Assembly (NCBI GenBank): GCA_024803745.1
Contig: JANJXV010000013.1
Coordinates: forward strand, 28,624,001-28,688,000
Length of the DNA stretch: 64,000 nucleotides
Direction of reading: 5' to 3'
Source: Megascapheus bottae
Taxonomy: Eukaryota; Chordata; Mammalia; Rodentia; Geomyidae
The notes under the pieces were generated by a model. It did no database searches. It worked only from the letters and a program-made list of their open reading frames with translations, and was not told the DNA's origin. How positions within the stretch are numbered: the first letter of the stretch is position 1; every line of letters starts with the position of its first letter. Below, piece after piece: positions 32,700-43,501 of the stretch. Both the position numbers and the translations under genes were made by a program.

Positions 32700-32940
32700 C
32701 TATCAATTGCGTTTTCTTGTAGATTTTTTAGGCATATTGTAATTATTACAACTGAGGAAAACCATACAAACTTTGATAGCTTACTTCCTATAATAAAATT
32801 TTGTCCAAGACTTTCCATTTCCTTACATATAGGATAATGAAATTCTTTCTGATGGAAGCATAAAATTCCATGGTATATAAAACCATAACTGAACCATTCA
32901 CTAAAGGGCAAAAGATTATCTGATTTGGGGAGGGTAAGGG
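32700..32940 (-). mobile_element. L1 ORF2 C-terminal fragment, antisense
   Basis: On the minus strand one open frame contains PFSEWFSYGFIYHGILCFHQ and YPICKEMESL, which align with the ORF2 C-terminal block at 43.28-43.4 kb (SFDEWINKVWYLYTMEFNTA, RKWKDVEKS). Only this short piece remains. Its upstream (ORF2 N-terminal) side ends where the next SINE begins. The open frame of 110 codons is partly SINE-derived and not a gene. Confidence 0.75.
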
Positions 32941-32949
32941 GAAGCACAG

Positions 32950-33145
32950 AATTTTTTTTGCCAGTCATGGAGCTTGAACTCAGGGCCTGAGCACTGTCCT
33001 TGGGCTTTCTCAAGGCTAGAACCCTACCACTTGAGCCATAGCACCATTTGCAGCTTTTTCTATGTATTGTGGCACTGAGAAATTGAACCTGGGTCTTTGT
33101 ACATGCTAGGCAGGCATTCTACCAATAGGCCAAACTCCCATGCCT
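32950..33145 (-). mobile_element. IDL-Geo SINE, antisense
   Basis: T tail, GCTTGAACTCAGGGCCTGAG, CCACTTGAGCCATAGCACCA, CATGCTAGGCAGGCATTCTA and GGCCAAACTCCCATGCC. Confidence 0.93.
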
Positions 33146-33219
33146 ACGATAAAAATTTAAAACTAAAACATTAATGTTTTATTACATATACTGATTTGTA
33201 TCTATGACATACAAACATT

Positions 33220-33364
33220 CAGCTTAATTTTAATTATGTTCTAAAACCTATGTGCCAATGATTGTATATAGAGATTCCCTTCTTGAATATTTATTTATTA
33301 AACATGATATTTGAAATGTGATATAAAATCAGTGTTAATACATTCTGTAATAAAAATAAAAAAT
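33220..33364 (+). repeat. unassigned repeat also present at 63286-63400
   Basis: CAGCTTAATTTTAATTATGTTC, AGAGATTCCCTTCTTGAATA and GAAATGTGATATAAAATCAG match the segment at 63286-63400 (about 70 percent by eye). Here it ends in an A-rich AATAAAAATAAAAAATAAA tail, into which a B1-Geo SINE inserted. It may be the 3' end of another L1 lineage or an unrecorded retroelement. Confidence 0.55.
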
Positions 33365-33373
33365 AAAATTAGA

Positions 33374-33598
33374 GCTAGGTGTGGTGGCTCAAACCTGTAA
33401 TCCTAGCTACTCAGAAGCTGAGATATGAGGATCAGGTTCAAAGCCAGCCAGGACACTAAAGAACTTGAGACTCTTTATCTCCAATTAATCACTAGAAAAT
33501 GGGAAGTGGGGGTATGGCTCCAGGTGTAGGGTGGTAGCCTTGAGCTGAAGAGCTCAGGGACAGCACCCAGGCCCAGAGTTCAAGCCCCATGACCGGCA
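33374..33598 (+). mobile_element. B1-Geo composite SINE, complete, with target-site duplication
   Basis: Clearest sense copy. B1/7SL head GTGTGGTGGCTCAAACCTGT and CCTAGCTACTCAGAAGCTGA, linker TTTATCTCCAATTAATCACT, Geo monomer GTAGCCTTGAGCTGAAGAGC, GGGACAGCACCCAGGCCCAG and AGAGTTCAAGCCCCATGACC with a short A tail. AAAATTAGA at 33365-33373 and 33599-33607 is the duplicated site. Confidence 0.95.
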
Positions 33599-33681
33599 AA
33601 AATTAGATAAGCTGATATTCATAGAATGAATATATAAAAAGCTGCATCTATTCCTATGGTAAATACTACTTTAAAAACATT

Positions 33682-33923
33682 TCTGTCCCTTGGTTATCTC
33701 ATATTGCTATAGTATTTCACCTGTTTATCTGATATATTGTCTATAAATGTATTTGGTTATTTGAAGTAGGATAGGGAAGGGAGGAAAACAAGATGAGGGG
33801 CAGGGGTAGGGGAGGGAAATGAGGACCAAGACATGAGAAAGGGTATCAATGTATGTGAAATAATGCACCTTCTATCTGGTGAATATAATGTAACTATTCT
33901 ATTAATTACAATAAAAATACATG
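33682..33923 (+). mobile_element. L1 3' end, 5'-truncated, with target-site duplication
   Basis: CTGTCCCTTGGTTATCTCAT, the G-rich tract GAGGGGCAGGGGTAGGGGAG, GACCAAGACATGAGAAAGGG and TTAATTACAATAAAAATAC. AAAAACATT is found just before (33673-33681) and just after (33925-33933). Confidence 0.92.
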
Positions 33924-33933
33924 AAAAAACATT

Positions 33934-34787
33934 ATTATCTAGTTATTTTAGCTCAACTTGAAAGAAACCAAGCAATTCATGGCATCTTTTTAAGCTTGTA
34001 CTAAAATATTAGGAAGTTCTGAAAGAAATAATGATTTTCTCAAGCCTTACATGTAAATCAGTAAAATATGAGGCATCAAACTAAGTCTAATACTTACTCT
34101 ATCTTGAGCTCTTTTGTGATTATATATGCATGTCAGAAAGAGCAGAAATACATTGCAGACAGCCATGATTACAAAAATAGATACCAATGCAGGACAACAG
34201 GATCTTGGTGTCTAACAAAGGTTCTTGAACCACTAATGAACAGCAGAGTCTTCTGGGAAATTAGGGTAACAACAATTTAAAATGGGAGCTATGGTTCAAA
34301 AAAAGTGGTCATAGATGCCAAAGAAATCTTTTAGTTTGGTTCAATAATGACTGATTGATTTCTTTGTTCACTCACCGTATGCCAGTTTGTGTATGGTGGG
34401 CTGCATGAGTCTGATGTCCCGAGTGGCTGCCATTGCTGTGAATTGGGCAAAGGGGCATAGAGGGTTTGCTTGAGAATGCATTCACAAGGGAGGAGTAATT
34501 CTTTACAGGTAGAAAACAGAACAGAAGAGAGGAAGAGAGAACTATATGCACAAATGTCAGAGCTATACAGTATTATAAACATTAAGTCATTAGGAACAAG
34601 TAAAATAGGTCTAGGAGGTAGGTAACTGGAGGAAATAAACATAAAGGGCTGGAAAGATGGACTGAGGCCAGAGAGTGAATGGTCTCCCGAGGATTTAATC
34701 TATAAACACCTTGCCAAAATAGAGATGCTTTTTTATTATCTCTTTCTTTTGTTAAATTCTGGGGATTTTAAGGCTCTTCTGAAATTC
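33934..34787. other. unique noncoding DNA
   Basis: Nothing recognised; the 103-codon minus-strand frame at 34331-34642 has no known motif. Confidence 0.45.
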
Positions 34788-34795
34788 CATCTACT

Positions 34796-35032
34796 TTTTA
34801 TTTTTTGGAGGTTGTGGGGCTTGACTGTGGTCCTGGGCACTGTTCCTGAGCTCTTCAACTCAAGGCTAATGTGCTATCCCTTGAGCGACAGCACCACTTT
34901 CCATTTTCTAGTGATTAATTGGAGATAAGAGTCTCAAGTTCTTTAGTGTCCTGGCTAGCTTTGAACCTTAATCCTCAAATCTCAGCATCCTGCGTAGCTA
35001 AGATTAAAGGTGTGAGCCACTGTGCCCAGCTT
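34796..35032 (-). mobile_element. B1-Geo SINE, antisense, with target-site duplication
   Basis: GAGGTTGTGGGGCTTGACTG, CCCTTGAGCGACAGCACCAC (Geo), TAGTGATTAATTGGAGATAA (linker), GCGTAGCTAAGATTAAAGGT and GTGAGCCACTGTGCCCAGC (B1 head). CATCTACT at 34788-34795 and 35033-35040. Confidence 0.95.
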
Positions 35033-35040
35033 CATCTACT

Positions 35041-37600
35041 GTTTTATAACACTTTTTTCTACTGTTTGCTTCTACAAATTCCAGAGCATTTTAATGCTTT
35101 TTTAAAATGAGGATATTCTTAGTAAAGTTTTTATAAGGGATAAATGTAAATTTATCCAGACACATTATGAAAGATTGTGAGAATAACAATACATGTTGTA
35201 TCACATATTCCAAATTAACATTTTTTGAGAAAAGAAAAAACTATATGCACATTTATATATTAGATATACTTAAGGATATATACATATATGTATGTGCACT
35301 TATATATCCTTAAGTTTAAATATAGACAGTATTTAGATAATGTAAATTGCAGATAAGGAGCCAACAGGGAAATTTTATGAGAGTTGTGGTGTTAATTAGT
35401 TTCAAGGAAAAGAGAATTGTTAGACTGAATTGGTTAACTTAGCTTCCATTTACATTGCTATTTATTAGGTCTGGAAAACACTAGATGGCTGAAGACTCAT
35501 CCTTAATAAATGATAAATGTTTTGTGATATTACCGTGATTCATCAAATTGATAATACCTAATTTGAATTTGTCCGACAAGGTACTGGTAATTTTCAGTAG
35601 ATATTTACTTAGATAGGAACACAAAGTAGCTAGCAGCACCGTCTCCTTTCCTTCAGTTGACAAATAACTACAGAGAGAACAGTCAGAAATTGGAAGAGAT
35701 CAAAAGAAGCAGGCTCATCCTTGCCAGATGCTGCAGTATTTGTTAATGGGATTCTGGTCACGTACTCTTGAGCTCAGATCTGCTATGGTTTAATCAGCAT
35801 GTTGAACATTAAACTTGACCGCAGTCATGTTGATCCAGATCTACATAAATAATTTATTTCCATGAAATTAGGTCTTGCATAGTTCCCTTTTCTGACACGT
35901 TACTTTTGAAAGCTGCAGTGGTGAAAATAAAGTATTGCAGCAGCCTTATGTATGCAATACAGTAGCAGGTATATGAGTTTGAGAAAACAGTTCGGCTAGA
36001 AATAAGCCCATTTACTCCTGTAAAATTGGACAAGCCACAGGATACAGCGGTAAGGACTTACTAAGATCGTGAGTAAGATCTGTAATTCATTCATCTTGGA
36101 AGTGAGAGATTCTACAGCCTATCCAGCAGAGACAGAGATGTTAAAAGTCATGGATTTTTGGATATAGTCCTTGTAATGTTAGTAAGAAAACTCTAGCAAG
36201 GTTATAATTGCTGTTTTGTTTGCTTGCTTTCCCTCCATAGCTGAAAGAATGCTATTTGAGAGGGTAAGAGTTTAAATGGATAAACATGACAGATAAATGT
36301 TACACAGAGTGTCATTTTTTAAATTGCATGTGATATTGACATATTCTCAGTCCCAAAGCCAGACCCACAGTGGACCCAGGCACATGGTATGAATTCTATT
36401 GCCTGCTAAGCCCCCCGAAGAAACTGGCTTTATTTAAATTGTACACATGAGTTTAAGTAGGGTTCAAAATTTAAATATAACAGCTTACAAAAATAGGTTT
36501 CTGGACATTTCTTTTCCCCCATAGCTTCAGAGTTGCAACTTAGTTGATGTACAGTGTTATGTGTTGGAAACATACGCATTTTCTCCTGGAATTTTCTTTG
36601 CTCGCTCCCAACTCTGCAAAAGGAGGACCTAGTTTTCTGAGGTGATGATATTTATAGTTAGACATCATCAAATAGCAATTCCTTGCTTATTTGGGATTCG
36701 AAGCCTAGCCAGGTCTCCCTTGTGACTCATTCAGTATTCAACCCGGGGCTCTATGCTCGCCTGCCTTTGCACAGCTCTCATGAATCCTTAATTCCATTTG
36801 AACCCAGCCATGCCAGAGTCACTTTCCATCAACCCACCCACTCAGCTGAATTGCCCAGGCTTCTTCTGAGCAAAGCATTACACTCCTGTTCTAAGACTGA
36901 TTGCATGTTGGGCCAATGCCACAAAGACAAAGGAGGTCAAACTCAGCACCTTCAGTATTCTTTTAAGACCCAATACCAATATCATCCCTTCTGATTTCCA
37001 GGGCTGTGGCTGATGAAATGTTCAGGGATTTATGTATACAACCCTACAGCTTATTGAAGTGGCCTCACTGACACTTGATGGGTGACAAAATATTGATTTG
37101 TTGCTCTCACACTGATCTGCATAGCAATTCAGTAGAAGCGGAAAGGACATCATTAGAACATGCCTAGCAGCAGGTGCTTTGCCCTGAAATCTTTTCATTT
37201 CCCAGCTTTCTTCTGCCAGACACCTAACTCAAGTTGACGTTCTGAACACCAGATTCTGTATCTAGGGTAGTTGGCTACCAGATCACAGGCATTAGAAATG
37301 AGATGAATCAAGAGCAAGTTCAACTCTAGTCCTTAGGATCACATGGCAAGTTACAGAACTAATTATGTTATAGCAAGCCAGAGGATGAATGGCATCATGA
37401 GGAATCAATTCAGCATAGGACTTGAACAGGGGCCGGGAAATTACATCTACAACGATTACCAAAATGATGTCTGCTTTGATGTTGACTTTTAAAAACCAGT
37501 TTTCCCAAGAGTTGTATGTATTTGGTTGACTTAGTTTAGAAGCAGGAATGAAGGGAGATGGTGATATGTTGGAAACTTATTTACAGGACTCTCCACTGTG
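35041..37600. other. unique noncoding DNA, SINE-free
   Basis: 2.5 kb without recognisable mobile elements. It contains the 15-bp inverted repeat at 35268-35315 and a more GC-balanced segment at 36640-37000 (TTGGGATTCGAAGCCTAGCC, CCCGGGGCTCTATGCTCGCC) with a 103-codon plus-strand frame that shows no known domain. Candidate conserved noncoding DNA. Confidence 0.4.
35268..35315. repeat. 15-bp perfect inverted repeat
   Basis: ACTTAAGGATATATA (35268-35282) and TATATATCCTTAAGT (35301-35315) with an 18-base AT-rich loop; potential cruciform. Confidence 0.9.
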
Positions 37601-37611
37601 TTTTCCATCGA

Positions 37612-38020
37612 CTACTCTGTTGTCAGTTTATTTTGTGTGGGAGATGTGATTCCTTGATTTGCCTTTTTTCTTGAGTTTCTTGTTCTTCCCATTTGGAAAT
37701 GGGAGCAAGACTTATACCACACAAGATATGAGTTTAAGATAAGGACCATAGCTGCACAGACTCCATAAACAAAACTAATGTCACCACTGAACACAGTTTT
37801 ATGGCAAAAATCAATCAAATCCCTCTGAACCTACAATACAATTGAAAAAAATGCATATATATTCTGACTGAATAATAATCAACTGTAGATCCATGAACTA
37901 TGGAAATCCAAGAAGGAGCAAAGGACCAGAGATAAAAAAGTATGATGAAGGTCAAAAGGGGGAAATAAGAGAAGACCAATGTAGAGAAGGAGAGGAATAG
38001 AGTCACAATAGCTCAAAAGC
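37612..38020 (-). mobile_element. L1 5' UTR plus ORF1 start, antisense fragment
   Basis: On the minus strand the frame reads MGRTRNSRKKANQGITSPTQ from 37692, nearly the same as the ORF1 start of the large L1 (MDRTRNLRKMSNQGITSPTQ at 40907). Upstream of it (37700-38000) the antisense of the 5' UTR before ORF1 is recognisable, including the GATCCATG block. The piece stops about 25 codons into ORF1. An L1 fragment holding only the 5' end is unusual, because reverse transcription starts at the 3' end. Confidence 0.85.
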
Positions 38021-38511
38021 TATGTACATATGGTCCTACAGGATGAGACTAAAGAAAATGAACTATGGGATATGGAAACAAGAGGTTTATATTTGTGATT
38101 GTTGTTGAGATCCCTCTGAATGGTTTGTATGGGAGATGTACAGTGTATCTTCCGAGGAGCAGGGCAGTGGTAGAAGGTTTTGGTCTCAGTAGAAAAAAGG
38201 AAGATTTATATGTGGATTCCTGAATCACATCCTCTCTATTCTGCATGTCAGATTTCTACAGAACCCAGATTTAAAAATCTTGGAGTAATTGCTTGGTAAA
38301 TCCTGGAAGTCTCCTCCAAGGAACAGGTACCAAATAAAAGCATCTAGGCAACTGCTAGCTTGTAGAAAGAATTTTATACTTGTCTAAACAACTTTGAGGA
38401 GCTGGTTATTGGAAAAGGGAAATAAATGTTACCTGTGATTTGAGGAACACAACCTCAATCAGTAATTGAAAGTGACAAAAGGCAAATTACAACATATTGT
38501 TATTTCAAAGC
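38021..38511. other. mostly unclassified; short L1 3'UTR-like piece
   Basis: AAATGAACTATGGGATATGG and AAACAAGAGG (38057-38085) resemble the sense L1 3' UTR near 53580 (AAATGAACTCCAGGAAATGG, AAACAAGAG). The rest is not recognised. Confidence 0.35.
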
Positions 38512-38520
38512 AATGGAAAT

Positions 38521-38724
38521 GGGCCGGGAGTTTGGCCTAGTGGTAGAGTGCTTGCCTAGCATTCACAAAGACCAGGGTTCGATTCCTCGGTACCACATAC
38601 ATAGAAAAAAAGCTGGAAGTGGTGCTGAGGCTCAAGTGGTAGAGTGCTAAATCTTGAGAAAGTCCAAGGACAGTGCTCAGGCCCTGAGCCCAAGCCCAGG
38701 ACTGGCAAAAAAAAAAAAAAAAGA
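38521..38724 (+). mobile_element. IDL-Geo SINE, well preserved
   Basis: GCCGGGAGTTTGGCCTAGTG, A box TGGCCTAGTGG intact, B box GGGTTCGATTCC intact, TACCACATACATAGAAAAAA, GGTGCTGAGGCTCAAGTGGT and an A16 tail. AATGGAAA at 38512-38519 and 38725-38732 is the target-site duplication. Probably one of the youngest SINE copies here. Confidence 0.96.
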
Positions 38725-39050
38725 AATGGAAACTAACAAAAATTGAAGTTGGCATTGCCAAATATTGGATATAAAGCAAACAATCATAAAGAGTATGTAC
38801 ACCTATTAGTAAGCACGTTAAAAGTACCCAAAGATTAATTACAGGTTAAATATCAATTCAATCCATGGTTTTTAGACCATTAAGTCTATATTTGGTAAGT
38901 GATTTGCACATTTGAAAACTAAATGACTACCTCTTGATTACACAATTAAAAATAGGTTACATACTTTTAAAATTCAAACAATTTTTAAAATGTTGAGCCA
39001 CTTCTTGGACTTGTGAAATCATTTTGTGTGCATTAAGAACTGGGAAAAAG

Positions 39051-40906
39051 GGATCGGCGAAAGATAGCGGCTGTTCAGTGTGAGTCGTTGTGGACTCCCG
39101 CCAAGATACAAGTTCTGGCAGTGTAGTGGACAGTTCTTTAAGAAAGATTGATCCTAAGTAAGCTTTAGCGCCACAGAGATCTCAATCAGAGAGGAAAAAG
39201 GCAGAATATCAGCAGGAGAAGACAGCGTGGAGCCCCGCCAGCCACTGGGAGCAGACAATTCTTCATGGTGGTGCAGACCCATGGCTACACAGACCCACAG
39301 GCTGCAGACAGAGCCACACAGAGCCTGCAGGAGCCCAGAGCCGACACCCGGCCGTGCACGAACCTACCAGCTTCATGGAACCTGAGAATCCAGCAATTTG
39401 TGAGTACCTCAGAGGAGAAGTTTCCACTTCTGCTTGCCGAAGGGCAATGAGAGGGAGCCCCTCCTCCACAAGCTGAGAGCAGTGCCATCTTGACTGCTGG
39501 CAAAGACCCGGCCAAAGCAATTGGAGTCTGAGAGGTGTTGCTGACAGCGCCATCAATCTATAGGGCAAAGGATTTCCCAGAGATTCCTTAGCCGGAAATC
39601 TGGCCCCAGCACTGCTGAAGTCCGTTCCCTGCACCAGGCCACAAACCTGGTAAACAAAACCTGCCTGTGGATCTTTCAGCTTCGATTTCCCAAACAAGCA
39701 ATCATATCTGAAAAACCTCAAAGCCAAATCACAAGAGAAAAAGACTTTCTGAAGTGTTCAGATCGAGAATTTAGTGGAGACACAAGTTTCCTATCCTGCC
39801 CTGAACCCCCCCTCAAAAAAAAAACCCTGAAGAATACCCTTTTTTGTTGTTCTTTTTCTTTGTATTTTTCTCTTTTTTTCTTCTACCCCTTTTTTATTCG
39901 CATTTTTAAGGGTTCTTATTTTCTCTTTACAATTTTACCTACACCTTTTCTTTTAATGTTATTCTTTTCTTTTTTCTTTTTTCCTTTCCTTCCCGCATCC
40001 CACTGTCACTGTGGTTGTTCCTGGAAACATAGTGACAGCTCTGGGTACAGTCTGAATACAAATGATATCTATATTGATACAGTCACCTACTTTTTCATCT
40101 CCTGTTCTCAACCCTAGTATTTCTTAGGTAAGAGCACACAATAGTGAGGAATCTCCCCCCACCTTTTTCTTTTTTTTCTGTTTTGTTTTGTTTTTTTTGT
40201 TGTTGTTCTTGATGTTTTTGCTTTTTTTGTTTTTATTTTTTGTTTTTCTGTTTTTTGTTTTTTATTTTTTGTTATTGTTGTTGTTTTTGTCTTACTTTGC
40301 TTGTTTTTTCTTTCTTTCTTTTTAAAATTTTTCATCATTGAAATCTCCTATATCTATCTCCCTCTTTTCTCTATATATACTTCTTATTACCCTTCTTACT
40401 TTCATAAGTTTTATCTAATCCTTTCCAAACTTTGTACTCAAATATGCTACCTGCTTATCAACTTAGGTCAGTTATTCTTACACTATACCTTTCCTTCATT
40501 ACTATAATAATCTTACACTCTTACGTTATTCTTTTCATACCTCCCCTGTTGTCTCTCATACTATTTTTCTATCTCTACTCCTCTGTTCATCCTTCAACTC
40601 TTATAATGCATGGATCAACATTTGATGGTTGTTGAGCACTACTGTATATCTAGGTGTTCAATTATACTCTAGGTCCAGAGGGACTTAAATACAATAGAGA
40701 TTGGATTGAGAGGCTTAGTGTTTTGGTCATAAATCAGTTATCAGTGGTTGTATTAGATGGGTCTGTAAGTGCACAAAAAGAAAGAGAGAGTGATAATACC
40801 AATCAAAAATTGTGAATATCTAGTGTCAGACAGCTAGAGAGGCCTAGGTTGGTTATATATGAAAAATTATAATCTTGTTTAGTATTAATCTTGCTCCCAT
40901 TTTCAA
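39051..40906 (+). other. L1 5' UTR
   Basis: Two parts. 39051-39840 is GC-rich with several CpGs (GGATCGGCGAAAGATAGCGG, GCCCCGCCAGCCACTGGGAG), as expected of an L1 promoter. 39840-40620 is very T/C-rich with long T runs broken by G. Both strands of the GC-rich part hold open frames (154 codons on minus at 39263-39727). Promoter role is inferred from position; no factor site is claimed. Confidence 0.75.
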
Positions 40907-41294
40907 ATGGACAGAACAAGAAACTTAAGAAAAATGTCAAATCAAGGAATAACATCCCCCACCCAATATAAACAGACAATGGAACAGTCACTAGCAAACC
41001 TAGAGGAGCATCTTCCAAGTGCTATACAAATGCAATTGATAAACATCGTTAATGAAAAGTGTGAAAATATAAAGAAAGAGATAAGGGAGGAAGCCATAGC
41101 TAAACAAGAGGAAACCATAAACAAGGTGATATGTGAAAAAGCAGAAGCCATAAAGGAGGCCATAATAAAGGTTTCTCAAAGAAAAATGGATGAATTCATA
41201 GAATCCACAAACATAAAGGGGACCAAACTCCAGCAAATGTCCAAAGAGAATAAAGCTACTGAGCTAACCACTCAAATAGAAATCAAGGAGTTTA
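40907..41294 (+). pseudogene. L1 ORF1p N-terminal remnant
   Basis: Starts MDRTRNLRKMSNQGITSPTQ and continues with a charged, helical region rich in E and K (NEKCENIKKEIREEAIAKQE), as expected of the ORF1p coiled coil that drives trimer formation. About 129 codons remain. The RNA-recognition and C-terminal domains, which bind L1 RNA in the ribonucleoprotein particle, are missing because of the deletion at ~41295. The same start in antisense at 37692 supports the choice of ATG. A few out-of-frame codons follow before a stop. Confidence 0.9.
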
Positions 41295-41297
41295 CGT

Positions 41298-43501
41298 CTA
41301 CAACAACTCATCAAAAAAATTATGCACTTTGATCAAACAGGATTTATCACAGGGAGGCAAAGCTGGTTCAACATACGCAAATCAATTAACATAATTCAAC
41401 ACATCAACAGGAGCAAGGACAAAAATCACATGATTGTCTCAATAGATGCAGAAAAGGCATTTGACAAGATCCAACACCCCTTTATGTTAAAAGCTCTGAA
41501 GAAACTAGGAATCCATGGAACATTCCTCAGTATAATAAAGGCTGTGTATGACAAACCCACAGCTAGTATTATAATTAATGGTGAAGGCTAAAGCCATTCC
41601 CTCTAAAATCAAGAACGAGACAAGGATGCCCTCTCCACTCCTCTTTAACATAATATTAGAATTCCTAACCAGTACAATAAGACAAAAACAAGCATAAAGG
41701 GGATCCAAATAGGAAAAGAGGAAATGAAAGTTTCCCTCTTTGCAGATGACATGATTCCATATTTAAAGAATCTTATAGACTCCACTCCAAAGCTCCTTGA
41801 GCTGATTCAAAACTTTGGAAGGGTAGCAGGGTATAAAATTAATCCTCAAAAATCAACTGCCTTCCTCTACTCCAACAGTGAGAGCACTGAGGCAATAATC
41901 AGGAAAGGAATTCCTTTTGAAATAACCTCAAAGAAAATAAAGTACCTAGGAATTAGCTCAACTAAGAATGTAAAGGACCTTTTTGATGAAAGCTTTAAAA
42001 CCCTGAAAAAGGAAATTAAAGCAGAACTGAGGAAATGGAAAAAGCTGCCATGCTCCTGGATTGGAAGAATCAACATCGTGAAAATGGCAATCTTGCCAAG
42101 GGATATCTACAAATTCAATGCAATATCCATCAATATCCCAATGTCATTCTTTAAAGAAATAGAAGAGGCATTTCAAAATTTGATATCGAATAATAAAAGA
42201 CCCTGTATAGCAAAAATACTTCTTAGCAGAAAGAATAGCACAGGAGGAATTTCAATATCAAACTTTAGACTCTATTACAGAGCTATAATTATCAAAAGAG
42301 CTTGGTACTGGCACAAGAACAGGCCTGAAGACCAATGGAATAGAACTGAAGACCCAGATATTAAACCACAGACTTATGGCCACCTAATCTTCGACAAGGG
42401 ACCCAAAAAAATAGAATGGAAGAAAGACAGCCTCTTCAACAAGTTGTGTTGGCAGAACTGGTTAAGCATCTGCAGAAAACTAAAATTGGATCCCTCTTTT
42501 TCACCCTGTTGTAGAATTAACTCCAAATGGATCAAAGACCCCAAAGTAAAAGCCAACACACTGAAAACTTTACAAAAAGGAATAGGAGATACAGTAGGCC
42601 TCCTTGGCACAGGTTGAAACTTTCTTAATAAGGACCAAGAATCACAGCAAATAAGAGAAAGGCTGGATAAGTGGGACTGCATTAAACTGCAGAGCTTTTG
42701 TATGGCAAAGGACATAGCTAGTAAATTAATTAGGAAGCCCACAGACTGGGAGAAGATCTTCACCAACTATACAACAGACAAAGGCGTCATATTTAAAATA
42801 TATCAACAACTCAAAAAATTGAATCACTCCAAAACTAATCTCCAAAGTAACAACCATCCCATTAAAAGATTGGCCAAAGACTTAAAGAGTCTTCTCTGAA
42901 GAAGAAACAAAAATGGCCTATAGACACATGAAGAAATGCTCAACATCTCTGGTCTTAAAAAAACACAAATCAAAACAACTCTATGATTCCACCTCATTCC
43001 ATTTAAAATGTCCAGGATCAAGAAAACTAATAAAAACAGATGCTGGAGGGGATGTGGCCAGGAGGGATCATTACTACACTGTTGGTGGGAGTGCAAACTC
43101 GTTCAACCACTATGGAAAGCAGTATGGCAGTGCCTCAAAAGACTAAACATAGAGCTCCCCTATATCCCAGCAATTCCACTACTTGGCATTTACCCAATTG
43201 TCCAGAAAGAAGGGCATACTAAATCCACTAGCACAATGATGTTCATTGCAGCACTATTTACCATAGCAAAGATATGGAACCATCCCGATTTCCCTCATTT
43301 GATGAGTGGATCAACAAGGTGTGGTATTTGTACACAATGGAATTCAACACTGCTGTCAGAAAGAATGACATCCCCCCATTTGTTAGGAAATGGAAAGACG
43401 TAGAAAAAAGCATATTAAGTGAAGTAAGCCAGACTCAAAAGAAACAGGCTCAATGGTTTCCCTCATTTGTCATAATCAGTAGAAACCTTGGGCTCTCATA
43501 G
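41298..43501 (+). pseudogene. L1 ORF2p remnant (reverse transcriptase to C-terminal Cys-rich domain)
   Basis: ORF2p normally provides endonuclease and reverse transcriptase for target-primed insertion. The endonuclease and the start of the RT domain are absent. The remnant opens [18 protein letters not shown], then has the RT motif [15 protein letters not shown], catalytic FADDM at 41739-41753 and the thumb-like [20 protein letters not shown]. At 43041-43095 it has the cysteine-rich motif C-x3-C-x7-H-x4-C (CWRGCG...LLHCWWEC). Breaks seen: frame loss at ~41590-41720, in-frame TGA at 42615-42617, a shift near 42890, back near 43000, and another near 43290. The frame ends at a TAG at 43499-43501. 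Confidence 0.93.

Noticed and set aside
38532..38590. tRNA gene candidate (intact A and B boxes)
   Set aside because: It is the ID-like head of an IDL-Geo SINE: no cloverleaf 3' half, followed by the Geo monomer and an A tail, many copies in the window.
40114..40338. Lysine-rich minus-strand frame
   Set aside because: It is the complement of the T-rich part of the L1 5' UTR; low-complexity translation.
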